From the NCBI RefSeq assembly GCF_000419585.1, contig NZ_ATTH01000001.1, positions 2,519,001-2,583,000 of the forward strand: a stretch of DNA of 64,000 nucleotides, in the 5' to 3' direction. The translations under genes and the position numbers were made by a program. The stretch is from Salisaeta longa DSM 21114. GTDB taxonomy: Bacteria; Bacteroidota; Rhodothermia; Rhodothermales; Salinibacteraceae. Below, piece by piece: positions 1 through 7,142 of the stretch (position 1 is the stretch's first letter; each line of letters begins with the position of its first letter). A model generated the notes under the pieces. That model was not told the origin of the DNA. It ran no database searches and saw only the letters and a list, made by a program, of their open reading frames with translations.

Positions 1-39
1 CCGTCGCTGCTCAAAAGGAAGCTGCGAGGCGGGGCGTGA
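1..39 (+). CDS. 3' end of a gene upstream of the DUF5615-like pseudogene (partial)
   Basis: Only the last 12 codons are inside the window, reading PSLLKRKLRGGA and a TGA at 37-39. The stop overlaps the GTG of the next gene (GTGA), so the two are translationally coupled. DUF5615 PIN-like toxins are usually preceded by a DUF433 antitoxin in this arrangement, so that identity is likely by context, but the visible residues are too few to show it. Confidence 0.4.
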   Translation, partial: PSLLKRKLRGGA

Positions 40-362
40 GCGAGGTCGTCCGGTTCTACTTCGATGAGCACGTCGGATATGCCATCCCGAAGGGGGGCGC
101 CGTGGCGTCGATGTCCTGACGCTGGCCGAGACCGGCATGCTCGGGGAGTGATGACGAGCACATGTCATTTGCACGAGACGAGAGGCGGGTCGTCATCACC
201 CATGACGACGACTTTCTTCGGCTGTCCGCTGAAGGGATCGAGCACGCCGGTATCGTGTACGCGCCGCAAGGACGTACGGTCGGAGCCATGGTACAAGGAC
301 TCACGCTCGTTGCTCAGGTCTTAACACCCGAGGAGATGCGCGGGCACATCGAGTTCATTTGA
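36..362 (+). pseudogene. DUF5615 (PIN-like) toxin-type gene, broken by two frameshifts
   Basis: The reading starts at GTG 36 with VSEVVRFYFDEHVGYAIPKG, typical of DUF5615 PIN-like nucleases (acidic residue after the first strand). It shifts at the G6 run near 95-100 into a frame reading RRGVDVLTLAETGMLGE, and shifts again near 146-150 into a frame reading DDEHMSFARDERRVVITHDDDFLRL and on to EEMRGHIEFI. Restoring two bases at the second break would give the familiar LGASDDEH. The THDDDF motif carries the conserved PIN-like acidic residues. It is either a decayed toxin or, because the first break is in a G run, a sequencing error. An attC-like site follows at 381. Confidence 0.75.
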
Positions 363-380
363 CGTTGGCCGTAAAGCACT

Positions 381-496
381 ACATAACCCCGCGCTGCTGC
401 CGACGACGGGCGGCGGCTAATTTCCGGCGGTAGCGTTTCAGCTGCTGGCTCTGTACCTTTTCGCTAACCGTCGTGGCAGAGTTTCACCGTTATACC
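381..496 (+). other. attC-like integron recombination site 1
   Basis: The outer boxes ATAAC (383-387) and GTTAT (489-493) are complementary. Nine-nucleotide unpaired spacers follow on each side. The next arm, CTGCCGACGACGG (397-409), pairs with CCGTCGTGGCAG (468-479) over 12 base pairs with one extrahelical G on the left arm. This R box, spacer, L box with an extra base, and variable centre is the architecture of integron attC (59-base element) sites folded as single strands. The R' box GTTATAC fits the GTTRRRY consensus except at one position. It lies just after the toxin-type pseudogene, where a cassette's attC belongs. Folding energy could not be calculated here. Confidence 0.62.
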
Positions 497-549
497 GCTT
501 GCAGAATCCAATCAATAATCAGTAGAAGCGAAAGTGGAAGAGACTAAAC

Positions 550-1029
550 ATGCCTGAGAATAAATGGCTGCGAGGCATTCTTAGCGGTGCAATCGCATTT
601 GTCGTCGCCAACGTGATAAGCAATATTCTGTTTTTCCATCTTTTCTCGGGTGTGCTTTTCGATCCAGCGTTTCAGAGCGAAAAGGTGATTGCAGTACTGT
701 TTGAGATGGAGCCGCTTCCGCTCATGTTCTCAAACGGACTCCTCTACCTTGCGATTGCGGCAGGCATCGGCATGATTCACGGGCTTGTGTTCGTATACAT
801 TGAGCCCGTCCTCCCGCGCGGCAAGGTCGTCAGGCGTGGCGTTGCTTTTGCAGCCATACTTTGGGGATTGATGGCCCTCTACTTTGAGTTCCACGTGCCC
901 TTCAACATGTTCGGGGAGCCCGTTCTGCTCGTCATGTTAGAGCTTTTGCTGTGGGTAATCGTTCTGCTGACCGAAGGCATCTTGCTATCGCTACTTTTCG
1001 GAAAACGACGCTCTACTGACGGCGCATGA
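550..1029 (+). CDS. Small integral membrane protein, unknown function
   Basis: A 159-residue protein with about four hydrophobic stretches: residues 8-32 (the first, containing GAIAFVVANVISNILFF), about 55-82, about 92-112 and about 125-150. It ends in a basic GKRRSTDGA tail, consistent with a cytoplasmic C-terminus. I do not recognise a named family. It is 97 bases upstream of a second membrane-protein gene in the same putative cassette. Base composition is clearly lower in GC than the core genes from 2330 onward, which supports transfer. Confidence 0.7.
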   Translation: MPENKWLRGILSGAIAFVVANVISNILFFHLFSGVLFDPAFQSEKVIAVLFEMEPLPLMFSNGLLYLAIAAGIGMIHGLVFVYIEPVLPRGKVVRRGVAFAAILWGLMALYFEFHVPFNMFGEPVLLVMLELLLWVIVLLTEGILLSLLFGKRRSTDGA

Positions 1030-1126
1030 GGCCAACGGCCATGCCGTTGCATGCAACGAACTACCGGAACAAGCATGAACACAAGGTGGCAGCATTCCAC
1101 AGTATGGAGCCCATTCGCAGAAGCGC

Positions 1127-1516
1127 ATGAAGTATACTTCTGAACTACTCACATTGTACGCCGGAACGCTGGTACTCATTGGCGTCGCCCTGCTCTTCAT
1201 GCCCGAAGGGTTTAGCATGGCTATGAATTACGAAGAGACCGCCGCACACGCTCTTTTCGCCCAGCTTTTGGGAGCGGCTTTCATTGGCTTCGCTGCCTCA
1301 AACTGGATCGTACGGCATGCCCCCGTTGGCGGTATCTACGGTCGAGCCGTCGTCCTTGGCAATCAGGCCTTTTCCCTTGTTGGGGCACTTGCCTTAATTG
1401 GTGGCTTTCCGGCAAGGCCAGGACCTGCGGTTTGGGTTCTCCTCGTTGTTTTCGCTGGTGGGGCCGTTCTTCATGGCATGCTGCTTTTACGCGGCCCCCA
1501 ACTCAGCGGATCATGA
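1127..1516 (+). CDS. Small integral membrane protein, unknown function
   Basis: 129 residues starting MKYTSELLTLYAGTLVLIG, with about four transmembrane segments (residues 6-26, 42-64, 75-95 and 100-122). It resembles the many short four-helix hypothetical proteins found in cassettes and next to transport genes, but I cannot assign a family. The TGA at 1514-1516 lies 17 bases before the attC-like site that starts at 1534, as expected for the last gene of a cassette. Confidence 0.7.
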   Translation: MKYTSELLTLYAGTLVLIGVALLFMPEGFSMAMNYEETAAHALFAQLLGAAFIGFAASNWIVRHAPVGGIYGRAVVLGNQAFSLVGALALIGGFPARPGPAVWVLLVVFAGGAVLHGMLLLRGPQLSGS

Positions 1517-1533
1517 GAGGAACTTCAGAAGCG

Positions 1534-1663
1534 TCATAACCCAGCGTTGCATCTGGCGGTGGGGTTGGCAGCTTTCCTTGCTGCCATGCGTTTATCAAAG
1601 CGTTTCGGTACATTTCAGAAGCGATGCTAGCGAGCCCGGCCCAAGTGAATGCGACCGTTAGGC
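1534..1663 (+). other. attC-like integron recombination site 2
   Basis: The outer boxes TAAC (1537-1540) and GTTAGGC (1657-1663) pair. The latter is a perfect match to the GTTRRRY R' consensus. After spacers of about six or seven bases, the left L box TTGCATCT (1547-1554) pairs with the complement of the right arm (AGTGAA, 1644-1649) only if G and T are left extrahelical, giving TT-CA-CT. Two extrahelical bases, a G and a T, are the classical attC signature. The variable centre contains a separate hairpin (GGCAGC / GCTGCC, 1567-1584). The total length of about 130 bases resembles long attC sites. Confidence 0.65.
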
Positions 1664-1894
1664 CGCATCGCTCTTGAATCTTTCTCAACGGAGCAAGTGA
1701 ACGCCATACCGGTGTGCACCGCTCATTTCATCCTTGTGCGGCGTTCGAGGCTTCAGGTGAAGCCTCCTCCGTGGGCGGTCGCATCCTCAGGGTCAAAGAA
1801 AAGTCACATGGTATGTTGCTTGGGGGCTCTGTCGTACGTATCGTGTAACCGTCCAGCTGTTGACATTCGGTGAGACAGCTGATCGGCTCCTGCA
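1664..1894. other. Non-coding stretch after the second attC-like site
   Basis: About 230 bases with no convincing reading frame. A short hairpin (GAGGCTTCAGGTGAAGCCTCC, 1747-1767) is present. It is the leader region of the next small membrane-protein gene. I see no further attC-like site here. Confidence 0.5.
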
Positions 1895-2230
1895 GTGATG
1901 TCCAATGGTTCAGCGAACAAAGCGTCGATAGAACGTATGTCCAGCCCACACGACAATTCTAAAGAACGCATTGCGCAGGTGATCGCTGCGTACAAGCGCG
2001 TGCCCTGGCCGCTATGGGCCCTGGTGGCTTTGTTATTTGCCTTTATGGTGTACTGGGATTACCACATGGCCACCGTGCAGGAGTCGGGTGCGCTGGGGCT
2101 CTTCTTGAATAGTCTAGGTTACATGCTCCTTGGGGGTATGCTTTTGATTCCAGGGGGCTTTGCCTGGCTGTACGGCACAGATGCCGTTGAAGCGGCCGAG
2201 GCTTCAAGCCGTCCGAGGGACGTTGAGTAA
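1895..2230 (+). CDS. Small two-helix membrane protein, unknown function
   Basis: 111 residues from the GTG at 1895. ATG 1898 and ATG 1937 (MSSPHDNSKERIAQ) are in-frame alternatives, and the latter gives a more typical short soluble N-terminus. Two hydrophobic segments are visible (PWPLWALVALLFAFMVYW and the GLFLNSLGYMLLGGMLLIPGG region), followed by an acidic/polar tail. No family is recognised. It stands between the last attC-like site and pgeF, so it may be a terminal cassette that has lost its attC, or ordinary chromosome. Confidence 0.6.
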   Translation: MMSNGSANKASIERMSSPHDNSKERIAQVIAAYKRVPWPLWALVALLFAFMVYWDYHMATVQESGALGLFLNSLGYMLLGGMLLIPGGFAWLYGTDAVEAAEASSRPRDVE

Positions 2231-2329
2231 CAAAATGGCAAGGTGCGGCGCTTCACGCCCGCGGTGAACCGAACGCTGCGCGGGGAAGTACGTGAGGCGT
2301 GACTGCTCCGTCCACCAACCTGCCTCGCC

Positions 2330-3112
2330 ATGTCTGATCCGCGGATTGTGCTGCGCCCGGCCGTTTTTTCGGACGTCCCCACGGTGCGCGCGGCCTTCAG
2401 CACGCGCCACGGCGGCGTGAGCACCCCGCCGTACGCCAGCCTCAACCTGGGCGATCATGTGGGCGACGACCCGGCCCGCGTGGCCACGAACCGGTCTCGG
2501 TTTTGCGCGCGCCTCGGGCGGGGGCCGGAGGCGCTGGCAACGGCCGGACAGGTGCATGGCGCCGAGGTGGCGACCGTAACGGCCCCCGGCCACACGCCCT
2601 TCTGCGATGGCCTCGTTACCGATGTGCCGGGGGTGGTGCTGGCAATTGCCGTCGCCGACTGCGCAGCGGTGCTGCTGGCCGATCCCCAAAGCGGCGTTGT
2701 GGGGGCGTGCCACGCGGGCTGGCGCGGGGCGGTGGCAGGCGTTGTGCGCGCCACCGTGGCGGCCATGACGGCCCGCGGCGCGACGCCCGCGCATCTCCGG
2801 GCGTACATCAGCCCGTGCATCGGGCCAGCCGACTTCGAGGTGGGGCCCGAGGTGGCGGCGCAGTTTGACGCGGCCTTCGTGCGCCCGCCCAACGGACACG
2901 CCAGGCCGCACGTCGATCTGCCGGCGGCGCTGCAGGCACAGCTCGTGGCCGCCGGCGTGCCGCCTGATGCCATCGGCGCCGATCGCCTCAGCACCCTGTC
3001 GCACACCGACCGCTTCTTTTCGTACCGGGCGGCCGATGGTCCCACCGGCCGCATGTTTGGAGCCATCGTCCGTCAAGGCCCCGAACAGGCATCAGCGGCT
3101 GCGGAGCGTTAG
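2330..3112 (+). CDS. pgeF: Polyphenol oxidase/laccase-domain purine nucleoside phosphorylase (YfiH family)
   Basis: 260 residues, the usual length for the PgeF/YfiH/LACC1 family. Conserved blocks are visible in order: FSTRHGGVS and YASLNLGDHVGD near the N-terminus, QVHGAEV, DCAAVLLAD, GACHAGWRGAV with the zinc-binding Cys/His, ISPCIGPADFEVGPEV, and a C-terminal FSYRAADG. Family members are zinc enzymes that phosphorolyse adenosine and other purine nucleosides. PgeF has also been linked to editing in peptidoglycan synthesis. The stop overlaps, tail to tail, the stop of the convergent peptidase gene (3109-3112). Confidence 0.92.
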   Translation: MSDPRIVLRPAVFSDVPTVRAAFSTRHGGVSTPPYASLNLGDHVGDDPARVATNRSRFCARLGRGPEALATAGQVHGAEVATVTAPGHTPFCDGLVTDVPGVVLAIAVADCAAVLLADPQSGVVGACHAGWRGAVAGVVRATVAAMTARGATPAHLRAYISPCIGPADFEVGPEVAAQFDAAFVRPPNGHARPHVDLPAALQAQLVAAGVPPDAIGADRLSTLSHTDRFFSYRAADGPTGRMFGAIVRQGPEQASAAAER

Positions 3113-5838
3113 GGTGCTTCGCGCACAACCCGCAGGCCGCGATAGGCCGGGGGCACAGCGGGCGCATCGGGGCTCCAGGTTGGCGTGAGCGTCACGGCCG
3201 ACGCGCCCGTCGGCACGGCGCCGCTGGACGTGGTGGCCCACTCGGCGACGTTGCCGTTCAGGTCGTACAGCAGCACGCCGTCGGCGCTGCCGGGCGGGCG
3301 GCTGCCCACGGGCATCAGCAGCGTGGCGGGCGACTGGCGCAACAGCCGCGCGCGAATCCTTTCGTAGGCGTCGGCGGTGGGCGTGTAGCCGGCCCAGTAC
3401 GCGGGGGTGTTCTCGGATGCCCCGGCCTGCTTCTGGAGCGCTTTGGCTTCTGCCTGCGTGGGGAGGCGGTACGACGCGCCGGTCTGCGCATTCAGCCAGT
3501 CGACGTACGCTTGCGCCTGAGCGGCGGTAAGGCCGTGCGCCGGATGGTTGGCGCGGCCTGCGGGCACGGAAGTTTCGCTATACGCGGCCCACTGCGCCTG
3601 CGTCACCTCAAAGCGGCCCACGAGCAGCGAATCGCCCAGCGCCACCATCTCCGGGAGCAAGCGTCCGTCCTGCATCACGCCGTAGCGCCCGTCCGCCATC
3701 GCGGGCGGCGCGTGGCGTTCCAGCCGTGCCAGCGGTGCTGTATCGGCAAGGAGCCGGTCGGCCACGCGCTCTTCCATCGAGGTGGTGTCGAACAGGTACG
3801 TATCGAACCACTTCAGGTCTTCTTCCACCTTGCGCCGCTGATGCGAGAGGCGCCGGAAGCCGTGTGGCTCGCCGGGATAGCGGAGGTAGCGCACGGGGGC
3901 TTTCCCAATCTGTTGCAGGGCGCGGTAGTGCTCCCAGCCCTGTTCGCTGGGCACGGCCCGGTCTTCCGTGCCAAAGTGGATGAGCGTGGGCGTGATCACC
4001 TTCTCCATCTCAAACAGCGGACTCTTTTCGATGTAGTGCTGGGTGAATTCCCACGGTGGCCCCTTGAAGTACGAGTTGTCGAAGCGCGCGCCGAACGCGC
4101 AGTTGCCGTAGTCGCTCGTCCAGTTGACGTCGCCCGCCCCCGGCGCGGCTACCGTAAACAGCTCGGGATGCTCTACCGTGAGCTGAATGGTGAGGATGGC
4201 GCCGTTCGACCAGCCCATCACGCCCAGCGAATCGGTGTCCACGAGGCCCTCGTCGGCCAGGTGCTGAATGCCCTGCACGATATCCGGAATTTCCAGCTCG
4301 TAGTATTTCCCCTTGATCGACTCGACGAACGCGAGGCCGTGATGGCCGGAGCCGTGGTAGTTGGGGCGGAAGACGAACGCGCCGCGCTGCGCCCACAGCG
4401 GGGCGTAGACGGTCCAGCCCAGGCGCCACGCGTCGAGGTCAACGCCGCTTGGGCCGCCATGAATGACGGTAACGAGCGGGTAGCGGCGGTCGGGGCTGTA
4501 GTTGAGCGGGTAGTGCAGGATGCCGTTGACGGTATCGCCGTTGGCGCCCTGCCAGCGCACCACCTCGGCCCGCGGGATGGGCTTGGCGTCGAGGTAGGCG
4601 TTCAGCGTCACCAGCGTTTCTTCGTCGCGGATGGTGCCGCGCGCGTACGATCCGACGCGGTACACCGGCGGCGTGTCGGCGGTGGAGTGGCTGAACACGA
4701 CGGTTTCCCCCCGCGGCCCAATCGAAAACGAGGTGCTATGCTGCAGGCGGGCGTCGTCGATGGGTTGCGGCTGCCACCCTGCGGCGGTCTTCCGATAGAA
4801 CCGCGGCTTGAGCAGCGGACCGTCGGCCAGTTGCACGTGCACGCCGTCGTCGGTAACGGCATAGCCGCCGTAGCCCACGCCGTTGGGCCAGTTGAGCGGC
4901 ACCTTTTGGTAGGAGCGGTCGGCCAGCGTAAAGTAGTAGAGTTCGGTGATGCCGGCGCCCTCGTGCTCCGGATCGGAGCTAAACGAGTCGGTGGCATAGA
5001 AGCCGGCGCCGTCGGGCGTCCACGTGTAGTTTTCGGGATCGAAGTATTGGCCGGTGAAGAGTTCGGTGCGCGTGCCCGTTTGCAGGTCCAGCAGGTATTG
5101 CAGCGGTTGCCGGCGGGCATCGGCATCGACGGGCGAGGGGTCGATGCTGTACACCACATAGCGGCCGCCGGGGGCAACAGCAACATCACGGATGCGCCCC
5201 TGGTTGTTCGACGCGCGCGTCACCTCTTGCGTGTGCACGTTGACGCGCAACAGGCGCGTGGGGTAGTACAGCGATGTGTCCTCGATGACGATGGCGTCGT
5301 CTTTGGCGTCCTTCAGGGCCTGCTCGTAGCGCGTGTCCTTGGCGCGGGCCACGACGAGCAGTTCATCGTTCGAGCGCCATTGGAAGTCGCCCGCCCCGTG
5401 GGGCAGCGACGTGACGGGGTAGGGCGCGCCGCCGCGGGCGTCCATCAGCCAGATCTGCGGCCCGTCGTCTTCTTTGGTTTCTGTGGCGCGGGAGGAGCGA
5501 AACGCGATATGCGTGCCGTCGGGGCTCCACTGTGGTGCGCTGTTGTTGCCGCTGCGGGTCAGGCGCACCGTGGCCGGCGCGGTGCCGCCGTTGGGGTCAT
5601 CGCGGTAGGTCAGGTACACATCGGAGGTGGTGCGGTCCTCCTCGAAGTCGGGCACCCGCTTCACCCACAGGATGCGCTGCCCCTGCGGACCGATGTCGAC
5701 CTGCGAGAGCGAGCGCTGCTTCAGCACATCCTTGATCGACCACGGGCCTTCGGGCGGCTCGGGGGGCGCTGTGGGCTGGGGCTGGGCGTGCAGCGGACCG
5801 GCAACGAGGAGGGCAAGCAGGCAACACAACAGGCGCAT
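3109..5838 (-). CDS. S9 prolyl-oligopeptidase-type peptidase fused to an FGE/sulfatase-modifying-factor-like domain
   Basis: 909 residues with a signal peptide (MRLLCCLLALLVAGPLHAQ). Residues about 35-420 are a beta-propeller with TolB-like repeats (WSPDGTHIAF). Residues about 430-685 are an alpha/beta hydrolase with HGGPSG, the nucleophile Ser at about 544 in GWSNGA, the Asp in GTEDRAVP and the His in PGEPHGF. The S9 peptidase would normally end here. Residues about 688-909 add a formylglycine-generating-enzyme-like domain with RFEVTQAQW, YRLPTQAEA, LYDLNGNVAEW and YRGLRVVRE. This domain has no cysteine in those motifs, so formylglycine formation is unlikely; a binding or structural role is my inference. 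The protein is probably periplasmic or surface-exposed and degrades peptides. Confidence 0.9.
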   Translation of the reverse strand: MRLLCCLLALLVAGPLHAQPQPTAPPEPPEGPWSIKDVLKQRSLSQVDIGPQGQRILWVKRVPDFEEDRTTSDVYLTYRDDPNGGTAPATVRLTRSGNNSAPQWSPDGTHIAFRSSRATETKEDDGPQIWLMDARGGAPYPVTSLPHGAGDFQWRSNDELLVVARAKDTRYEQALKDAKDDAIVIEDTSLYYPTRLLRVNVHTQEVTRASNNQGRIRDVAVAPGGRYVVYSIDPSPVDADARRQPLQYLLDLQTGTRTELFTGQYFDPENYTWTPDGAGFYATDSFSSDPEHEGAGITELYYFTLADRSYQKVPLNWPNGVGYGGYAVTDDGVHVQLADGPLLKPRFYRKTAAGWQPQPIDDARLQHSTSFSIGPRGETVVFSHSTADTPPVYRVGSYARGTIRDEETLVTLNAYLDAKPIPRAEVVRWQGANGDTVNGILHYPLNYSPDRRYPLVTVIHGGPSGVDLDAWRLGWTVYAPLWAQRGAFVFRPNYHGSGHHGLAFVESIKGKYYELEIPDIVQGIQHLADEGLVDTDSLGVMGWSNGAILTIQLTVEHPELFTVAAPGAGDVNWTSDYGNCAFGARFDNSYFKGPPWEFTQHYIEKSPLFEMEKVITPTLIHFGTEDRAVPSEQGWEHYRALQQIGKAPVRYLRYPGEPHGFRRLSHQRRKVEEDLKWFDTYLFDTTSMEERVADRLLADTAPLARLERHAPPAMADGRYGVMQDGRLLPEMVALGDSLLVGRFEVTQAQWAAYSETSVPAGRANHPAHGLTAAQAQAYVDWLNAQTGASYRLPTQAEAKALQKQAGASENTPAYWAGYTPTADAYERIRARLLRQSPATLLMPVGSRPPGSADGVLLYDLNGNVAEWATTSSGAVPTGASAVTLTPTWSPDAPAVPPAYRGLRVVREAP

Positions 5839-6267
5839 GGCGGCACAAAAGCAAGTCGGGAAAGGCCGTGGGCACCAAAAGATCGGGGGCCCGACCCAGA
5901 AAGTCGAGCCTTTGCCCTCGCTTCATAAAAGAAAGCCAAACATCAGCACCGATGGGTACACCCTACGGTATGAACGACATGACGCACCCCTGCCCGTGCG
6001 CGGCAACACCCGCACCGAGCGCTCAGGGCCGCTGGGTGCACTTGATAGCATGGGCCCCCAAGGAGGATACCTACGTTTCGATGCGAGAGGTCGAATGGGC
6101 CGCATGCAAGCGCCCCTGAAAGCATGAACGTGAGGTTAGGGTTGTGTAAATCACTGCAGAATCAGGCATCCATTTCCCTGCTTGTATGTACTTGTAAACA
6201 CAACAAAAGCAGTACCGATGCACGCTTTCTTTGCTCGCGCACGCTAATCCAAATGACTTAAGGCGTC
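5839..6267. other. Divergent intergenic region, no gene seen
   Basis: 429 bases between the divergent S9 peptidase and peroxiredoxin genes, presumably carrying both promoters. A purine-rich AAGGAGG at about 6059 precedes an ATG-initiated 12-codon frame (6080-6118), which is too short to call. No clear operator is recognised. Confidence 0.5.
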
Positions 6268-6960
6268 ATGACAGAGACAACTACACCAGTATCCGAGTCG
6301 CCCCCTCGTTTGCCGCGCCTCAATGAGCCGGCACCTGCGTTTGAAGCGAAAACCACGCACGGCATGGTATCGCTCGATGATTACAAGGGGCAGTGGCTGG
6401 TCCTATTTTCGCACCCAGCGGACTTTACCCCGGTGTGCACCACCGAGTTTGTGGCGTTCGCTGAGCACTACGAAGAGTTCCAGGCATTGAACACGGAATT
6501 GTTGGGGCTGTCCATCGACAGTTACCATTCCCATATCGCTTGGACGCAGCGCATTAAGGAGAAACTGGGGGTTGAAATCCTGTTTCCCATTATCGACGAC
6601 GTATCGATGGATGTAGCCTCGGCCTATGGGATGATTCATCCCGGCGCGAGCGACACAGCATCGGTGCGCACCACATTTATCATCGATCCGGAGGGAGTCC
6701 TCCGTACGATGTTGTACTATCCAATGGAAGCAGGACGCTCGATTGCCGAAGTGGTTCGTACGGTGAAAGCGCTGCAAACGGCAGATGCCCATGCCGTTGC
6801 TACGCCGGAAGGGTGGGCGCCGGGACAGCCCGTTCTGCTCGGATCGCCACAGTCGCTTGCGGATGCCGAAGGGCGTATCACAGCCGCCGATGCGGAAGGA
6901 TACGACTGCAAAGACTGGTACCTCTGCTTTAAAGATGTACCGGAAACCGAAGGGAATTAG
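6268..6960 (+). CDS. Peroxiredoxin, Prx6/archaeal-type thioredoxin peroxidase
   Basis: 230 residues. The AhpC/TSA fold carries the peroxidatic Cys57 in DFTPVCTTEF, and the long C-terminal Prx6 extension is present (RTTFIIDPEG, YYPMEAGRSIAEVVR). Two further cysteines sit near the C-terminus in YDCKDWYLC (Cys214 and Cys220), with the same spacing as the paired C-terminal cysteines of archaeal Prx6-type enzymes, suggesting a 2-Cys mechanism. It reduces H2O2 and organic peroxides in the cytoplasm, probably with thioredoxin (trxA/trxB are at 54-55 kb). It is monocistronic; a structured terminator follows. Confidence 0.92.
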   Translation: MTETTTPVSESPPRLPRLNEPAPAFEAKTTHGMVSLDDYKGQWLVLFSHPADFTPVCTTEFVAFAEHYEEFQALNTELLGLSIDSYHSHIAWTQRIKEKLGVEILFPIIDDVSMDVASAYGMIHPGASDTASVRTTFIIDPEGVLRTMLYYPMEAGRSIAEVVRTVKALQTADAHAVATPEGWAPGQPVLLGSPQSLADAEGRITAADAEGYDCKDWYLCFKDVPETEGN

Positions 6961-7029
6961 CACCGGCTCCGTCCACAGCGGCCGTTCTGTGCCAGATGAG
7001 TAAAGACATCTAGCAGGCCGTACCCGCCG

Positions 7030-7113
7030 GAACGCCGCGGGCTGCTGTGTCTCGATGCGTCGCTGTAGCACTGCTACAGCTGCTTCGGGCGCTTTGCAGC
7101 CGCGGCGTTTTTC
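7030..7113 (+). terminator. Structured terminator between convergent peroxiredoxin and sppA genes
   Basis: AACGCCGCGGGCTGC (7031-7045) pairs with GCAGCCGCGGCGTT (7096-7109) and is followed by a T run (7108-7112). The approximately 50-base interval encloses a second perfect hairpin, CTGTAGCA-C-TGCTACAG (7063-7079). It is an unusually elaborate form for a simple terminator. It lies between two converging genes. Confidence 0.6.
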
Positions 7114-7142
7114 CGTTGACCCGTTGAGGGCCCGAACAGCGA

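Larger units (their letters stand above)
490..1657 (+). mobile_element. Putative integron gene cassette carrying two membrane-protein genes
   Basis: If recombination occurs between G and TT of the R' boxes (489/490 and 1657/1658), this 1,168-base block is one cassette: a short leader, two same-strand membrane-protein ORFs, and an attC-like site at the 3' end. The size and gene orientation fit known cassettes, although one gene per cassette is more usual. No integrase is in the window. The claim rests entirely on the two flanking attC-like sites. Confidence 0.5.

Noticed and set aside
1030-1126. CGTTGCATGCAACG palindrome between the two cassette genes.
   Set aside because: A perfect 14-base palindrome, but lacks the R/L box layout of attC and any T run of a terminator; may be chance.
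2231-2329. TAACAAAATGG after the small membrane-protein stop looked like the left arm of a third attC.
   Set aside because: No GTTRRRY box or complementary right arm is found before pgeF.
3511-5928. An 805-residue frame on the plus strand opposite the S9 peptidase.
   Set aside because: It is a GC-rich shadow of a gene with a clear domain structure; its composition (R, A, G, V, H) is non-protein-like.
6059-6118. AAGGAGG followed by an ATG-initiated 12-codon frame upstream of the peroxiredoxin gene.
   Set aside because: Too short and no conservation evidence; spacing alone does not support a gene or leader peptide.
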